Assembly (NCBI GenBank): GCA_050944255.1
Contig: JBMNQS010000031.1
Coordinates: 1 to 23,256 of the forward strand
Length of the DNA: 23,256 nt
Origin: JBMNQS01 sp050944255
GTDB taxonomy: Bacteria; Bacillota; Clostridia; Christensenellales; Maliibacteriaceae
Direction of reading: 5' to 3'
Shown: in pieces, positions 21,323 to 23,256 of the stretch
Layout: each line of letters begins with the position of its first letter
Position numbering within the stretch: position 1 is the stretch's first letter
Made by a program: the position numbers and the translations under genes
Notes under the pieces: generated by a model
Seen by the model: the letters and a program-made list of their open reading frames with translations, nothing else
Databases searched by the model: none
Told to the model about the DNA's origin: nothing

Positions 21323-22519
21323 TTATGTAATTGGGCAATTATCCCAGAGGGATAACATGGTGTTTTCATCAATAACCTCATATGGAAGTGAGCGACCAGT
21401 AGGAAGACTCCTTAAACGTGAGTTTATTGTAGAATATCCATCATCACCCTCCATAATTATCATATAGACAAACAAATTATTATTTACTCGTTTCAAAATA
21501 AGAATTGGTCGAGTATCAGGATTTTCTGGGTAATTTGTATCAAGAATAGCGGCACCAGCGAGTTCAATTTTTACATTCCTGTTGCGTTTACTAAACACCA
21601 CTTGTCGCTGTTCAATTTCTCCTACTTCACCATTAGAGAACATTTCTTGAACTAAGATTCCATCACCAGGACTTAAGCAGAAAAAATTTTCCAGAAGATC
21701 AACGGTGAAATGTACCTGCTTAGATCGATCTCCAGCGCGTGGCACAAGCCTAATAAGGTAATTATTCTGATATTTGTCAACTGCAGAAGGAGCAAGCCGT
21801 TGTACCTGTTTAGTTTCTGGTTGCACGGTAGAGTCCTTTTTTTCTTTAGATACTTTTACTTTTCGATATTCTACTGGAAGCGATGGTGCCGGAAAAACTT
21901 CGGTTCCAAAAAGCTTGTTTTTTGGAATATCAACCCTTGCTTGCTTTGCAGCTTCAGCAAGATATTTTCGCTGTTGAATTTCCCTAACTACATAATTGCT
22001 TCTTAAAAGCTGATCAAGAAAAGCGTTGTCAACTTCGTGAGTGCAAACCGAAGATAAGTCTGTATATGTAGAATATATAGATTCAAGTTCAGAATTTATA
22101 CTGCTTGCCCTATCACCTGTAACAGAGTTCGTTATACAAAGTTCGTAATTACTGAAAAGGCCACCTGCAGTGAGATTGTTAGAACCTATTGCGTACCAAG
22201 ATTCGTTTTTACCTTTTAACCAATAACATTTGATGTGAAATGTTTGGGCAGCACTTTCAGAGTGAAAAATAAAAAGCTCATCAGAAAGTTTAGATAACTG
22301 TAGTAACGCATCATATGTCGTATTCTGCTGGTCAATTCCGACTACTATCCGAACTTCACCACCATTCCTGCGAAATTTATCAATATAAGGAGTAAGCCTG
22401 TAAACTCCACTTAACTTGGCATAGGCAACCATAATTGTAAGCTGACTATACTTGTTGCTTTGCATGCACTCAATTAACTGTATTCCTAATTGCTTATCAT
22501 ACGGCTGGTGAACTATCAC
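21323..22519 (-). CDS. PLD-fold restriction endonuclease, BfiI/NgoFVII-like
   Basis: From a GTG at 22519 this is 398 residues. A single phospholipase-D motif is present: F-H-I-K-C-Y-W-L-K (H and K two residues apart), followed 15 residues later by G-S-N-N-L-T-A-G-G-L-F-S-N-Y-E-L. Family dimers build one metal-independent active site from two such motifs. The spacing and the following strand resemble the metal-independent endonuclease BfiI. The C-terminal half after a K/P/Q linker (F-V-Y-M-I-I-M-E-G-D-D-G-Y-S, then R-S-L-P-Y-E-V) resembles the B3-like DNA-binding half of BfiI. Start: AGGGGG lies 7 bases before the GTG. The frame is open to a TTG at 22633, with ATGs at 22597 and 22576, but none has a ribosome binding site. 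It is convergent with the methyltransferases. A non-restriction PLD nuclease is the alternative. Confidence 0.75.
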   Translation of the reverse strand: MIVHQPYDKQLGIQLIECMQSNKYSQLTIMVAYAKLSGVYRLTPYIDKFRRNGGEVRIVVGIDQQNTTYDALLQLSKLSDELFIFHSESAAQTFHIKCYWLKGKNESWYAIGSNNLTAGGLFSNYELCITNSVTGDRASSINSELESIYSTYTDLSSVCTHEVDNAFLDQLLRSNYVVREIQQRKYLAEAAKQARVDIPKNKLFGTEVFPAPSLPVEYRKVKVSKEKKDSTVQPETKQVQRLAPSAVDKYQNNYLIRLVPRAGDRSKQVHFTVDLLENFFCLSPGDGILVQEMFSNGEVGEIEQRQVVFSKRNRNVKIELAGAAILDTNYPENPDTRPILILKRVNNNLFVYMIIMEGDDGYSTINSRLRSLPTGRSLPYEVIDENTMLSLWDNCPIT

Positions 22520-22987
22520 TCGTATACCCCCTATTATTATGTTATAATATGGAATTATATCACTATAAGTTGGCATTGTATAGGTAATAACATTCATTGA
22601 TTTTTCTGGCTTAAAACTTAAATACAGATACAAGAAAAAACTTTAGTGAAATTGTTTGTTTCTATTACTTTTCTGATTTCGACAATTAAATTATCGTTTT
22701 ATATTATTATGAAATGTCAGACTAACTCATCTAAAATGCTTGTTTCTAATTTAGTAAGTTATCCTGAAAAGGAAACCCTCGGTAAACAACTGGAAAGAGG
22801 AAAAAGATATTCTGATTTTATAATTTTCTTTTTATTAATCATATAAAAATAGTGATAGTATTGGATGCTAAACAATAATGAGAATGACATCGCTATCTGA
22901 GGTGGATACATCTTTTATCAAGGAAAATCTCAAAAAAGTCCAAGTAGACCTCGGCTGTTATATCCACACTGTTCAATGTAATAAGGT
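22520..22987. other. AT-rich gene-free stretch upstream of the nuclease gene
   Basis: About 470 bases hold the nuclease promoter region (minus-strand TATAAT and TATAAC elements near 22540-22570) and possibly the far border of the island. A short plus-strand frame at 22646-22846 has no ribosome binding site. GTGGATA near 22901 and TATCCAC near 22960 form a long-range inverted pair of unknown meaning. Confidence 0.4.
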
Positions 22988-23256
22988 TTATTGAAATGTT
23001 TTCTTTTCTACTTCCTTGGCCTTCTTCCGAGCATAGCTTGCTCGCCTGTTTTTGCGATTGCGCTCGGCTTGGCAATCCCAACTATTGCAATATAGCTGAC
23101 GGCTTGAATGCCGCACAAAATATTTGCCACAGGCAAGGCATGAGAGTATCGATCCTTGTGATTCAAAATAGTTTAAATCTTCATCTACCGGTGGTGCAAC
23201 GTCTGCTACCATTCTGGAAAAGGTGTACCAGCAAATATCAAACACCGATTGAATAT
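22988..23256 (-). CDS. C-terminal part of a zinc-ribbon protein, cut by the window edge
   Basis: The frame is open to the right edge, so only the last 89 or so residues are visible. A four-cysteine zinc-ribbon-like unit, C-L-A-C-G-K-Y-F-V then Y-C-x4-C, is followed by a basic tail rich in K, R and N. The pattern C-x2-C-G-x-Y-F-x6-R-x2-Y-C-x4-C-Q-A-x-R-x2-K-R is typical of uncharacterised Firmicutes proteins (DUF6076-like) and resembles CGNR-type zinc fingers. Its codons are less AT-rich than the island's, so it probably belongs to the chromosome beyond the island or to another mobile segment. A GTG at 23245 could also be read as the start, but nothing supports it. Confidence 0.55.
   Translation of the reverse strand, partial: IQSVFDICWYTFSRMVADVAPPVDEDLNYFESQGSILSCLACGKYFVRHSSRQLYCNSWDCQAERNRKNRRASYARKKAKEVEKKTFQ

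Noticed and set aside
22646..22846. A 66-residue hydrophobic plus-strand frame
   Set aside because: GTG start without a ribosome binding site; the amino-acid pattern reflects AT-rich noise.
1..23256. CRISPR array, tRNA or rRNA genes
   Set aside because: No regularly spaced repeats and no tRNA- or rRNA-like sequence were seen; the repeats present are dispersed hairpin elements.

Overview
This looks like a chromosomal fragment from a Gram-positive, low-to-mid GC Clostridia-type bacterium. Evidence: strong GGAGG-type ribosome binding sites, extended -10 promoters of the form TGnTATAAT, and Firmicutes-typical families (DUF1540, QueT, VanZ-like, DUF975, TraX-like, Trk potassium uptake, class II aldolase). 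By eye the first 18 kb is GC-rich with C/G-ending codons. A clostridial order such as Christensenellales is only a guess.

Positions 1-18,000 are housekeeping sequence. In order: a 57-residue DUF1540 protein (-), a DUF308/HdeD-like membrane protein (-), queT plus a VanZ-like gene (+), and a membrane-anchored polysaccharide deacetylase (-). Next comes a gene-poor stretch holding a perfect 36-nt palindrome with a LacI-family operator core and a possible structured RNA. Then follow a probable trkA-trkH-pfkB operon (-), a cytidylate-kinase-like gene (-), a MATE transporter with gtrA (-), an SDR oxidoreductase (-), a DUF975 membrane protein (-), class II fructose-bisphosphate aldolase (+), a ddl-murF peptidoglycan operon (-) and a TraX-like membrane gene (+). 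Intergenic gaps hold at least two families of dispersed hairpin-rich repeats.

From about 18,045 to about 22,980 the sequence becomes strikingly AT-rich with A/T-ending codons: a horizontally acquired restriction-modification island. It encodes a 61-residue AbrB/SpoVT-fold regulator behind a near-consensus promoter whose -10 is bracketed by a 12-bp direct repeat. Next are a 629-residue gamma-type N6-adenine methyltransferase, an overlapping 291-residue N4/N6 methyltransferase and, convergent with them, a phospholipase-D-fold endonuclease resembling BfiI/NgoFVII. Two dissimilar methyltransferases plus a PLD-type nuclease suggest a Type IIS-like system with an asymmetric site, possibly controlled by an AbrB-type protein rather than a classical helix-turn-helix C protein. 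This is the most unusual part of the window.

The right edge holds the C-terminal end of a host-like zinc-ribbon protein that continues beyond the window.
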